This document shows positions 26,973 through 35,227 of a stretch of DNA of 64,000 nucleotides, in pieces. Made by a program: the position numbers and the translations under genes. Source of the stretch: an uncultured Alphaproteobacteria bacterium (lineage in GTDB: Bacteria; Pseudomonadota; Alphaproteobacteria; RF32; CAG-239). Position 1 is the first letter of the stretch, and each line of letters opens with the position of its first letter. A model generated the notes under the pieces. That model worked only from the letters and a program-made list of their open reading frames with translations, did not search any database and was not told the DNA's origin. Location: positions 310,001 to 374,000 of the forward strand of contig CALXWA010000002.1 of NCBI GenBank assembly GCA_944392275.1, read 5' to 3'.

Positions 26973-27650
26973 ATGCTTTATGCTTTTTACGGTTTGGTTT
27001 GCGGGCTTTTTATTCCCTATATTGCCCGACGTTTTGCAAAGTTTATGCCGGCAACCTTTGCGTATGCTCTATGGCAAATTGTCTCTTTCCCAAGAAAAAA
27101 AAGTAAAAAAAAATCGGCACAATATTTGGTGTTGCGAAATAAGTTTCGTTGGCGTTCCGTTATGAGTGCCTTGATTACGGCCGGACTTTTTTTTAGTGCC
27201 TCTTTTGTTTTTGGAGAGGCTCATCTGGTTTGGTATTGTTTGTTTATTTGGTTGTTGCTGTTGTTGGCGGAAATTGATTGGCGGATGTTTTTGCTGCCGG
27301 ATATTTTAACCATTCCTTTGTTGTTGTGCGGATTTTTTGTTTCGGCCTTGGGGTGGGGATGGATTTCTCCGCAAGAAAGTGCCATTGCCGCTTTTATCGG
27401 GTATTTTTTACCGGTTGTGGTCAGTTTGCTGTTTGTTTGGAAAAATAAAGATGCTTTCGGCGGTGGGGATATTAAGTTGCTTTCGGGGCTTGGTGCTTGG
27501 CTCGGATTGGAAAAATTGTTGTATGTTATTGTGTTATCCAGTGTCCTTTTTTTGCTGTATGCTTTGTTTGCCCGCAAAAGAAGCGGTGCTTACGGACCGG
27601 CGTTGGCGGTTGCGGGAATAATGGTTGCATTCTGTTTTTACCAAGGGTAA
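26973..27650 (+). CDS. A24-family prepilin peptidase lacking the methylase domain
   Basis: These integral membrane aspartyl proteases cut type IV prepilin or pseudopilin leaders. The 225-residue product has about seven membrane helices with the catalytic pair Asp102 ('AEIDWRMFLLPD') and Asp166 in the GxGD-type motif 'FGGGDIKLLSGLGAWLG', then 'GAYGPALAVAG'. The N-terminal region is short and lacks the two CxxC pairs of the methylase half, so N-methylation is probably absent. The ATG at 26973 follows 'AAGGAGAATCG'. It is 30 bp before the channel gene. Confidence 0.87.
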   Translation: MLYAFYGLVCGLFIPYIARRFAKFMPATFAYALWQIVSFPRKKSKKKSAQYLVLRNKFRWRSVMSALITAGLFFSASFVFGEAHLVWYCLFIWLLLLLAEIDWRMFLLPDILTIPLLLCGFFVSALGWGWISPQESAIAAFIGYFLPVVVSLLFVWKNKDAFGGGDIKLLSGLGAWLGLEKLLYVIVLSSVLFLLYALFARKRSGAYGPALAVAGIMVAFCFYQG

Positions 27651-27679
27651 ACTAAGGACTGTCTTTAACGGAGGATTTT

Positions 27680-28438
27680 ATGATGGCTAAGGAAAAAACG
27701 GTTAAAAAGGCTAAAATATCAAAAAAAAGCGTTAAAAAAGTTTTGATTAATGATGATCGGCGTTTGTTGAATAAACTGTTGACGACGCAGAGTTTTGATC
27801 TTTTTATCATGGGGATTATTTTGGCCGATGCGGTTGTTTTAGGCTTAATGACTTCTGATATTATGAACGTTTATTTTTACCAAGGCCTCTTTTTGTTGGA
27901 TCGCTTGTTTATGGGGATCTTTATTGTGGAGATGCTGTTAAAGCTTTATGCGTTCCGTGGGTCCTTCTTTAAGTCTGGGTGGAATGTTTTTGATTTGATT
28001 ATTGTCGGAGCGTCTTCTTTTCCGTCGATGAGTGCTTTTATTATTCTCAGAACATTCCGTCTGTTTCGGTTGTTTAAGTATATTAACAAGTTTTCCGGTG
28101 TAACCGGCGTGATTGCCGTTTTTATGGAATTGTTGCCGGCATTGGTTTCTTTTTGTGCGGTGTTCTTGGTTTCTTTTTATGTTTTTTCAATTATGGCCGT
28201 CAGTATGTTTGGGGATGTCTTTATTAGTTTTGAAAATGTCGGATCGGCCATGTTTACGCTGATGCAGGTCTTTACTTTGGATGGTTGGGCCTCAACTATT
28301 GCTCGTCCGGTTATGGATATTTATCCAAATGCTTGGATATTCTTTGTTGCGGTTGTTCTCTTCTCATTCTTGCTGGTCATCAGCTTTATTAACTGTACCT
28401 TTATTCGAATTTTGAAGAGTAATCTCAAAACAAAATAA
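27680..28438 (+). CDS. Single-repeat voltage-gated cation channel (BacNav/Cav type)
   Basis: The 252-residue product has the six-helix architecture of NaChBac-like tetrameric channels. S4 carries Arg124, Arg127, Arg130 and Lys133 at three-residue spacing in 'IILRTFRLFRLFKYINKF'. The pore reads 'TLMQVFTLDGWAS', so the selectivity filter at 199-205 is TLDGWAS where sodium channels have TLESWAS or TLESWSM. Asp at position 3 and Gly at position 4 may favour calcium. The basic N-terminus (1-30) should be cytosolic; a long C-terminal coiled coil is missing. 'CGGAGG' precedes two adjacent ATGs. Confidence 0.88.
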   Translation: MMAKEKTVKKAKISKKSVKKVLINDDRRLLNKLLTTQSFDLFIMGIILADAVVLGLMTSDIMNVYFYQGLFLLDRLFMGIFIVEMLLKLYAFRGSFFKSGWNVFDLIIVGASSFPSMSAFIILRTFRLFRLFKYINKFSGVTGVIAVFMELLPALVSFCAVFLVSFYVFSIMAVSMFGDVFISFENVGSAMFTLMQVFTLDGWASTIARPVMDIYPNAWIFFVAVVLFSFLLVISFINCTFIRILKSNLKTK

Positions 28439-28444
28439 AAAATT

Positions 28445-28472
28445 AAAGCTCCGGGATCGGAGCTTTTTTTTT
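28445..28472 (+). terminator. Terminator after the channel gene
   Basis: Stem AAAGCTCCG/CGGAGCTTT with a 4-nt loop and a T run. Confidence 0.9.
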
Positions 28473-28574
28473 AGTTTCATTAAAAAAATATTTTTTCTTG
28501 CTTGACTTTGCGGTTTTAAATAACTACCTAACCGAATAGATAAAATTGTTATAACTTTTTAGGAGTTTTAGGAA

Positions 28575-28865
28575 ATGAAAATTAGACCGTTATATGATCG
28601 GGTTTTGGTCAAAAGACTTGAAGAAAACGCTAAGACAGCCGGCGGAATTATTATTCCGGATACGGCCAAAGAAAAACCAAGCGAAGGGATTGTTGAGGCT
28701 GTCGGAACCGGAACTCGTACGGAAGACGGTAAAATTATTCCCTTGAATGTTAAAGAAGGGGATAAAGTGTTGTTTAGTAAATGGTCCGGAACCGAAGTTA
28801 AGGTTAACGGTGAGGAAAGATTGATTGTTAAAGAATCTGAAATCCTCGGAATCATTGAAGAATAA
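28575..28865 (+). CDS. groES: Co-chaperonin GroES
   Basis: GroES caps the GroEL folding chamber. The 96-residue product is full length: '[20 protein letters not shown]', the mobile loop '[18 protein letters not shown]', and '[19 protein letters not shown]'. 'TTAGGAG' precedes the ATG. groEL begins 34 bp after the stop. I see no convincing CIRCE element or heat-shock promoter upstream. Confidence 0.97.
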   Translation: MKIRPLYDRVLVKRLEENAKTAGGIIIPDTAKEKPSEGIVEAVGTGTRTEDGKIIPLNVKEGDKVLFSKWSGTEVKVNGEERLIVKESEILGIIEE

Positions 28866-28877
28866 TTGTCATTTTAA

Positions 28878-30542
<1,665 letters not shown>

Positions 30543-30556
30543 GCCATTGAGCTTTA

Positions 30557-30586
30557 AAAGAGGGGCTTTTGCCCCTCTTTTTTTGT
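30557..30586 (+). terminator. Terminator after groEL
   Basis: Stem AAAAGAGGGGC/GCCCCTCTTTT with a TTT-type loop and T run. Confidence 0.92.
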
Positions 30587-30650
30587 TGTTTATTTACTTT
30601 GAATTATGGTGTAAAAAGCTTATATTAAATTATTATAATAGGAGCTTAAG

Positions 30651-31097
30651 ATGTTAGATATTGAAAAATTAAAGGAACTTCGTAGTTCCGGTGCAATATC
30701 GGAACAAGAATTTTTAGAACAAAAACATCGGTTGTTTCGACAAATTGAACGAGAAAATGAATCTGTCGGAGCAAAGAACGGAATCCTTTATATTTTGTTG
30801 GCTTGGTTTTTAGGAACAATCGGGATACATAATTTTTATGCCGGGTATGTCGGCAGAGGGGTTGTGCAAATGCTTTTGACTTTAACTTCTTGGCTGTTTT
30901 TGTTTATTCCGGTTGTGGTGGTGGCTTTGTGGGTTTTGTTAGAAATCTTTTTTGTTAATAAGGGAGCTAACGGTGTTTTTTTTAAGGGCAGTCGGAAGTT
31001 AATTTGGTTGTTACGAATAGGAGCAATTATTTGGTTGGTAAGCGCTTTTTATTATAGCGATTTAGTTATTTATGATCAAAGTTTGGTTTTGTTATAA
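30651..31097 (+). CDS. TM2-domain membrane protein with SHOCT-like N-terminus
   Basis: Residues 1-35 ('LDIEKLKELRSSGAISEQEF') form a short helical SHOCT-type oligomerisation motif. A TM2 domain follows: 'LLAWFLGTIGIHNFYAGYVG' then 'RGVVQMLLT' and a second helix 'WLFLFIPVVVVALWVLLEIF'. A third membrane helix lies near residues 118-138. TM2 proteins are widespread and their function in bacteria is unknown. 'ATAGGAGCTTAAG' precedes the ATG. The gene is monocistronic. Confidence 0.82.
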   Translation: MLDIEKLKELRSSGAISEQEFLEQKHRLFRQIERENESVGAKNGILYILLAWFLGTIGIHNFYAGYVGRGVVQMLLTLTSWLFLFIPVVVVALWVLLEIFFVNKGANGVFFKGSRKLIWLLRIGAIIWLVSAFYYSDLVIYDQSLVLL

Positions 31098-31126
31098 TTT
31101 TTTTTGAAAAAAATATAAATTAAGTC

Positions 31127-31154
31127 TTGCTTTTTTTTTTGAGTATGGTATTAA
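31127..31154 (+). promoter_or_regulatory. Probable tRNA-Gly promoter
   Basis: TTGCTT at 31127-31132 and TATTAA at 31149-31154 with a 16-bp spacer, about 18 bp before the tRNA 5' end. Confidence 0.45.
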
Positions 31155-31172
31155 GTATTCCGTTAAATCAAT

Positions 31173-31247
31173 GCGGGTATAGCTCAGGGGTAGAGCGCAA
31201 CCTTGCCAAGGTTGATGTCGTGGGTTCAAATCCCATTGCCCGCTCCA
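31173..31247 (+). tRNA. tRNA-Gly (GCC)
   Basis: The acceptor stem GCGGGTA/TGCCCGC, D-arm 'AGCTCAGGGGTAGAGC', anticodon arm 'ACCTTGCCAAGGT' with GCC anticodon, T-arm 'GTGGGTTCAAATCCCAT' and an encoded CCA all fit. A terminator follows. Confidence 0.96.
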
Positions 31248-31253
31248 ATTCAT

Positions 31254-31277
31254 AACCTCCTTTTGCGGAGGTTTTTT
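31254..31277 (+). terminator. Terminator after tRNA-Gly
   Basis: Stem AACCTCC/GGAGGTT with a 6-nt loop and a T run. Confidence 0.88.
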
Positions 31278-31378
31278 TATGTCCTTTTATATATACATTC
31301 TTATGAGTAGGATATTTTTGTTGCATTCAATCTTTTATCTTTTATAATCATTAACGGAAGATATTTGAGGTGGTGAAT

Positions 31379-31750
31379 ATGAAACATGTTATTAAAGTGA
31401 TGCCGTTTACCTATAATAAGATTGCCGAAGGTAGCAAAAAATTAGATGTTCGGCTGTTTGATAAGCAAATACAACAAATCCGCCTTAATGATATTATAGA
31501 ATATGTTAATGTTGAGACGGATGTTAAAATTTTATGCGTTGTCCGAGGAATTGCGATTTTTGAAAATTTTGATATGCTGATTGACACTATTCCGCCTCAA
31601 TTGGTGGGGTACGATGATAAGGAAGAAATTCGTGTTCGAGTAAATCGGGCGTATACGAAAGAACAACAAAAAGATTGTTTTGCTTGCGGATTGTTTATTT
31701 CGGAGTTGGATACCAGCTTTTTTGATAAATTTAAATATTTAGAACGATGA
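31379..31750 (+). CDS. ASCH-domain protein, 123 aa
   Basis: ASCH domains are PUA-like beta barrels thought to bind RNA or modified nucleotides. The product starts 'MKHVIKVMPFTYNKIAEGSK' with the typical 'KKLDVRLFDKQIQQIRLND' box and 'IEYVNVETDVKILCVVRGI' as barrel strands. The domain fills the whole protein. The ATG at 31379 follows 'GAGGTGGTGAAT'; a GTG three codons upstream is an alternative. The gene lies alone between tRNA-Gly and the structured region at 31818. Confidence 0.78.
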   Translation: MKHVIKVMPFTYNKIAEGSKKLDVRLFDKQIQQIRLNDIIEYVNVETDVKILCVVRGIAIFENFDMLIDTIPPQLVGYDDKEEIRVRVNRAYTKEQQKDCFACGLFISELDTSFFDKFKYLER

Positions 31751-31817
31751 TATTTTGGAGGTTGATTTATCGGCCTTTTTTCTTTATTCTTTGTTTTAGC
31801 TATTGTTGTTAATAGTC

Positions 31818-32043
31818 AGAGCCTAGGCTCGGAGCCGTCAGAAGCTCTACAAACAGCGGTATTAGGGATAGTATCGTCATTTTGTTATATGTAAAAATAC
31901 TATAACAAAAATATATCCCCGATTGTGATTGTCATGGTCGGGGAGCTTTAGCGTATGTTCAGGGAGTTTATCCCAAAGGCTAAAGGATCATTTCTGTTTG
32001 TATGATTTCTGAACTCTCCGGCCACCTTTAAAGGGTGGCTTTT
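31818..32043 (+). ncRNA. Candidate structured RNA or riboswitch-like leader, unassigned
   Basis: This gap between the ASCH gene and the acetyltransferase holds five successive hairpins: 31818-31848 (AGAGC...GCTCT enclosing GGCT-CGG-AGCC), 31880-31910 (perfect 10-bp TTTTGTTATA stem), 31917-31943 (CCCCGA...TCGGGG), 31946-31985 (CTTTAGC/GCTAAAG around an inner GGGA/TCCC hairpin), and 32021-32043 (GCCACC/GGTGGC plus TTTT). The last looks like an intrinsic terminator 29 bp before the next start codon. I could not match it to tmRNA, 6S, SRP, RNase P or a known riboswitch. It may be an independent small RNA or a regulatory leader. Confidence 0.5.
32021..32043 (+). terminator. Terminator closing the structured region
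   Basis: Stem GCCACC (32021-32026) with GGTGGC (32034-32039) and four T residues. The T tract is short, so efficiency may be conditional. Confidence 0.6.
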
Positions 32044-32071
32044 GTTGGTTAAATTAAAAGGAGTTCAGTTA

Positions 32072-32530
32072 ATGGAAAAATATTTTGTTCATGATTATGC
32101 CGATGTTCAAACCTCTCAGATAGGGGATAATACCAAAATCTGGCAGTATTGTGTTGTTCTTTCGGGAGCAAAAATTGGAAAAAATTGTAATATTTGTTCG
32201 CATTGTTTTATTGAAAATGATGTTGAAATTGGAAACAACGTCACAATTAAGTGTGGGGTACAATTGTGGGATGGAATAAGAATTCAAGATAATGTGTTTG
32301 TTGGACCAAATGTTACTTTTTGTAATGATAAAAAACCTCGCTCGAAACAATATCCTGAAAAATTTTGTGAAACTATTGTTGAAGAAGGCGCATCTATTGG
32401 AGCTAATGCAACAATCCTTCCAGGCGTTTGTATTGGAAAAAATGCAATGATAGGAGCTGGAGCCGTGGTTGTAAAAGATGTTGCTGATAATCAGACCGTT
32501 GTTGGAAATCCGTTGAGGGTTTTGTATTAA
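32072..32530 (+). CDS. Hexapeptide-repeat sugar N-acetyltransferase
   Basis: The 152-residue product is a left-handed beta-helix acyltransferase: repeated [LIV]-G-x4 units such as '[20 protein letters not shown]' then '[18 protein letters not shown]', plus '[20 protein letters not shown]' and '[20 protein letters not shown]'. The pattern with 'NDKKPRS' resembles WbpD/FdtC-type enzymes that acetylate amino-sugar nucleotides for O-antigen or S-layer glycans. No sugar cluster lies near, so the substrate is open. 'AAAAGGAGTTCAGTTA' precedes the ATG at 32072. Confidence 0.85.
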   Translation: MEKYFVHDYADVQTSQIGDNTKIWQYCVVLSGAKIGKNCNICSHCFIENDVEIGNNVTIKCGVQLWDGIRIQDNVFVGPNVTFCNDKKPRSKQYPEKFCETIVEEGASIGANATILPGVCIGKNAMIGAGAVVVKDVADNQTVVGNPLRVLY

Positions 32531-32536
32531 TTTTGC

Positions 32537-32570
32537 CAGGCTTTTAGGTATTTATTTATCTAAAAGCCTG
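32537..32570. repeat. 11-bp inverted repeat behind the acetyltransferase gene
   Basis: CAGGCTTTTAG and CTAAAAGCCTG form a perfect stem around a 12-nt A/T loop. It is followed by A residues rather than T, so it is not a normal plus-strand terminator. Confidence 0.7.
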
Positions 32571-32579
32571 AAAAAAGAC

Positions 32580-32608
32580 TTGCAAAAAAATATTAAAACT
32601 TTTATTAC
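32580..32608 (+). promoter_or_regulatory. Probable tRNA-Ser promoter
   Basis: TTGCAA at 32580-32585 and TATTAC at 32603-32608 with a 17-bp spacer, 15 bp before the tRNA. Confidence 0.45.
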
Positions 32609-32623
32609 ATAAGTGTTTGTTCT

Positions 32624-32715
32624 GGATGAGTGGCAGAGAGGCTGAATGCGCGCGACTCGAAATCGTGTATACGGGGAAACCTGTATCGGGGGTTCAAATC
32701 CCTCCTCATCCGCCA
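32624..32715 (+). tRNA. tRNA-Ser (CGA)
   Basis: The acceptor stem GGATGAG/CTCATCC, a CGA anticodon in 'CGACTCGAAATCG', the long class II variable arm 'TATACGGGGAAACCTGTAT', the T-arm 'GGGGGTTCAAATCCCTC' and an encoded CCA identify a UCG-reading serine tRNA. The last 13 bases plus two downstream recur in the repeats that follow. Confidence 0.96.
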
Positions 32716-32719
32716 ATAA

Positions 32720-32750
32720 AAAAGTGCCCCGGTAAAGGGGCTTTTTTTTT
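32720..32750 (+). terminator. Terminator after tRNA-Ser (T1 type)
   Basis: GCCCC-GGTAAA-GGGGC stem-loop with nine T residues. A nearly identical hairpin ends the last repeat unit. Confidence 0.9.
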
Positions 32751-32963
32751 GTAGGTGGCAGAATCCGTTCAAACTTCGCTAAACCTTGTTTTCACGGGGA
32801 GGGATCCAACCTTTTGTAATTTCGCGTCGGTTGCTGTCGCTTTCCTAGCTCAAAAACAAAAGCTAGGGATACGTGCCAAAAACCTGACGTTGGTCAGCTT
32901 TTTGTCTCTATCCCGGCTCCTCATCCGCCAACAAAAAAGAGCTCCGGTAAAGGGGCTTTTTTT
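32751..32963 (+). repeat. tRNA-Ser repeat unit 1
   Basis: The unit differs from units 2 and 3 at 32810 (C where they have A). Hairpins: CCTAGCT/AGCTAGG (32844-32867); GGGATA (32866-32871) with TATCCC (32909-32914) around CAAAAA-C-CTGAC-GTTG-GTCAG-C-TTTTTG (32877-32904). The terminator is of T2 type (AGCTCC...GGGGCT). Confidence 0.9.
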
Positions 32964-33176
32964 GTAGGTGGCAGAATCCGTTCAAACTTCGCTAAACCTT
33001 GTTTTCACGGGGAGGGATCCAAACTTTTGTAATTTCGCGTCGGTTGCTGTCGCTTTCCTAGCTCAAAAACAAAAGCTAGGGATACGTGCCAAAAACCTGA
33101 CGTTGGTCAGCTTTTTGTCTCTATCCCGGCTCCTCATCCGCCAACAAAAAAGAGCTCCGGTAAAGGGGCTTTTTTT
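32964..33176 (+). repeat. tRNA-Ser repeat unit 2
   Basis: Same hairpins shifted by 213 bp; tRNA 3' end copy at 33130-33144; T2-type terminator. Confidence 0.9.
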
Positions 33177-33388
33177 GTAGGTGGCAGAATCCGTTCAAAC
33201 TTCGCTAAACCTTGTTTTCACGGGGAGGGATCCAAACTTTTGTAATTTCGCGTCGGTTGCTGTCGCTTTCCTAGCTCAAAAACAAAAGCTAGGGATACGT
33301 GCCAAAAACCTGACGTTGGTCAGCTTTTTGTCTCTATCCCGGCTCCTCATCCGCCAATAAAAAAGTGCCCCGGTAAAGGGGCTTTTTG
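33177..33388 (+). repeat. tRNA-Ser repeat unit 3
   Basis: Same hairpins shifted by 426 bp; tRNA 3' end copy at 33343-33357. It ends in a T1-type terminator like that behind the tRNA, not the T2 type of units 1 and 2. Confidence 0.9.
33360..33388. terminator. Bidirectional terminator at the end of the repeat array
   Basis: GCCCC-GGTAAA-GGGGC stem (33367-33371 with 33378-33382), with T tract on the plus side and an A/T tract usable by the convergent phosphoesterase gene. Confidence 0.8.
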
Positions 33389-33399
33389 TTTGGTTAAAT

Positions 33400-34515
33400 C
33401 TATTTCTTTTTTATATCAACAATTACAAACTCGGATTGAGTGCCGGTCTTGAATTTTATGGCCCAATCAGAAATTCCCGATGTGACGATAAAGTTTGTCT
33501 GTTGGCGTTTTTCTAGCCCGTATGTTTTGTCATTTGCACCAATCCATTCCCCGACTTTGTTTAAGGGAAAAAGTTGTCCGCCGTGGGTATGACCGGAAAG
33601 AACTAAATCTACCTTGCTTTTGATTTGTGCGTTATAGTCGTTTGGTTGATGGTCAACGACAATTTTATATTTTTGCTCTTCTAAATTTTGTGTCAGTTCT
33701 TTCATGTCTTTTCTTGAGGTTCCGCGATATTCTTCCGAGGCATCTTTTCTGCCGATAAGGTAATAATTTTGATCTATTTTTATAATTTCATCTTGTAACA
33801 CCGTAATGTTATTTTTTCTTAGTTCGTTGAGTAAATCTGTGGAGCTGTAGCCTCTTTTTTGCGGATTATGGTATCCTTTATCGTGGTTGCCGTAAATAAA
33901 GTATGTTCCATATTTTGTTTGTATTTTTCCAAGAGCTTGGCAAGCCAAAATCATCTCGGGGCGAGAGGTTCCGTCGTCTACAAAATCTCCGGCAATAAGG
34001 AGGATATCCGGTTTTTCTTGTTGGATGGTTTTCAAATGGTTGGCAAAAGTTTGGCTATCAAAGGTGCTGCCGATATGTGAATCGGCAAATAAAGCGATGC
34101 GAAGAGGAGAAACCTCTTTGGGGGTTTCTATTGTATAGTGAACCGAGGAGATCTGATGAGCTTGATGCCAACCGATGCTTAAAGCAATTAGGCTTAAAAA
34201 AATGGCACATATTCCGGCGTAATATCTTTTGAAGGTTATTTTTTTCCATTTTGAAATTAAGAAGAAGATGAGGTCACAGACCATTTGGAAAAACACAAAA
34301 TGAAGTAGGCAAATAACGGCATTCATTAAGTTTATGGCAAGGCTGCAAAGCAAGAAAATACTTAAGACAATCATAAGAGAAAAAAATTTTTTCTTTGTCG
34401 GGTTGGTGATAATCTTTCCAATAAAGGCAAATTTGGCAAAACGAATACTCAAATACGCTAGGCCAAATAAGGTTGAGCCAATTAAAACAAGCAGGATGAT
34501 ATACCACATTGTCAT
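33400..34515 (-). CDS. Membrane-anchored calcineurin-like metallophosphoesterase
   Basis: The 371-residue product has three or four N-terminal membrane helices (about residues 3-120) and a C-terminal phosphoesterase domain with all metal motifs: 'LFADSHIG', 'AGDFVDDG', 'YGNHDKG', 'VVDHQPND' and 'LSGHTHGGQLFP'. It resembles YkuE/YaeI-like enzymes; the substrate (phospholipid or nucleotide) is not known. 'GGAG' lies 10 bp before the ATG at 34515; another ATG two codons in is possible. Its 3' end faces the tRNA-Ser repeats. Confidence 0.87.
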   Translation of the reverse strand: MTMWYIILLVLIGSTLFGLAYLSIRFAKFAFIGKIITNPTKKKFFSLMIVLSIFLLCSLAINLMNAVICLLHFVFFQMVCDLIFFLISKWKKITFKRYYAGICAIFLSLIALSIGWHQAHQISSVHYTIETPKEVSPLRIALFADSHIGSTFDSQTFANHLKTIQQEKPDILLIAGDFVDDGTSRPEMILACQALGKIQTKYGTYFIYGNHDKGYHNPQKRGYSSTDLLNELRKNNITVLQDEIIKIDQNYYLIGRKDASEEYRGTSRKDMKELTQNLEEQKYKIVVDHQPNDYNAQIKSKVDLVLSGHTHGGQLFPLNKVGEWIGANDKTYGLEKRQQTNFIVTSGISDWAIKFKTGTQSEFVIVDIKKK

Positions 34516-34650
34516 TTTTGTTTTCTCCGGATTTTGTGAGTCTTTTTTTTGTTTTTGTTGTAAAAATTTTTCTCAAAATGTTCTTTTTACAAAAAAGAAT
34601 AACATTTTGAGTTAACTCTAGGTCAAGAGTTTTTTCAATATCTGTCAATA

Positions 34651-34690
34651 AATAAACCTCTTACTTTTGGGTAAGAGGTTTATTGTCTTT
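34651..34690. terminator. Terminator-like 14-bp hairpin
   Basis: A perfect 14-bp stem (34651-34664 with 34671-34684) with a 6-nt loop; plus-strand T run at 34686, minus strand only T/A-rich. It ends the minus-strand GNAT gene at 34701. Confidence 0.75.
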
Positions 34691-34700
34691 TTTTAAGGCA

Positions 34701-35225
34701 TTATTCTGCTGCCAAATATTGTTCTTGGCAATTTTCAAAGGCATCTCGTGTAAGATTGAGAGCATAAATACAACACCCGTCGTTATCATCGTAATACCCC
34801 GGAAGAACCGCTTGTAAACGGAAACCGCATTTTTCGTAAAATCGACGTGTCGGAGCATATTGGTCTTTACTGTCGGTTTTTACGTAAATTTTTTCGGCTC
34901 CTTTTTTGCGTAATTTGGTTATTAAGTGGTTGATTAAGTGACTGCCAATTCCCAATCCCCGATATTCATTATGGGTGGAAAGCCAATAAATTTCATATGT
35001 CCCGTCTTTGGCGTCGGGAACTTTTCCGTAACAAACATAAGCAACCGTTTGGTCTTTATATTCTGCAAACAGAAATTTATGGCATGTGTCTTTATGGCAT
35101 AACAAATCTTCGGCTATATCGACATTGATACGAACGTCATTTTCATCAAAAAAGCCTGTCGAATTTGCAATATTCCGAATGGTATTAATATCTGTTTTGG
35201 TTAATCTGTTTCTAAAGGAAAGCAT
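34701..35225 (-). CDS. GNAT-family N-acetyltransferase
   Basis: The 174-residue product holds one GNAT fold: 'CHKFLFAEYKDQTVAYVCYG', 'TYEIYWLSTHNEYRGLGIGS' with the acetyl-CoA loop R-G-L-G-I-G, and 'DQYAPTRRFYEKCGFRLQAV'. The acceptor is not evident. The ATG is preceded by a perfect 'AAGGAGGTG' that overlaps the stop of a small upstream frame (35228-35383), so the two may be translationally coupled. Confidence 0.88.
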   Translation of the reverse strand: MLSFRNRLTKTDINTIRNIANSTGFFDENDVRINVDIAEDLLCHKDTCHKFLFAEYKDQTVAYVCYGKVPDAKDGTYEIYWLSTHNEYRGLGIGSHLINHLITKLRKKGAEKIYVKTDSKDQYAPTRRFYEKCGFRLQAVLPGYYDDNDGCCIYALNLTRDAFENCQEQYLAAE

Positions 35226-35227
35226 AA

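Larger units (their letters stand above)
32751..33388 (+). repeat. Three tandem 213-bp repeats carrying tRNA-Ser 3' ends
   Basis: Three near-identical units start at 32751, 32964 and 33177, exactly 213 bp apart, directly behind the tRNA-Ser terminator. Each contains a unique ~165-bp region, then a 15-bp copy of the tRNA-Ser 3' end ('CTCCTCATCCGCCAA'), then a terminator hairpin. The original copy is at 32702-32716 and the others at 32917, 33130 and 33343. The arrangement parallels the 178-bp tyrT repeats of E. coli (rtT RNA and tpr), each of which carries the tRNA-Tyr 3' end. Confidence 0.95.

Noticed and set aside
28500..28560. CIRCE or RpoH-type promoter before groES.
   Set aside because: TTGACT is present, but I found no CIRCE inverted repeat and no convincing heat-shock -10 box.
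31818..32043. Permuted two-piece tmRNA, 6S, SRP RNA or RNase P RNA.
   Set aside because: I find no T-loop-like acceptor, tag peptide ending in Ala-Ala, SRP tetraloop motif or RNase P core motifs.
32755..33180. Two identical 70-codon open frames inside the tRNA-Ser repeats.
   Set aside because: The unit length of 213 is a multiple of three, so an open frame recurs by arithmetic. The frames start at GTG with no ribosome-binding site inside the terminator tail and run through the tRNA 3' end and the next terminator.
32751..33388. CRISPR array.
   Set aside because: Repeats are 213 bp with no short spacers, and there are no cas genes.
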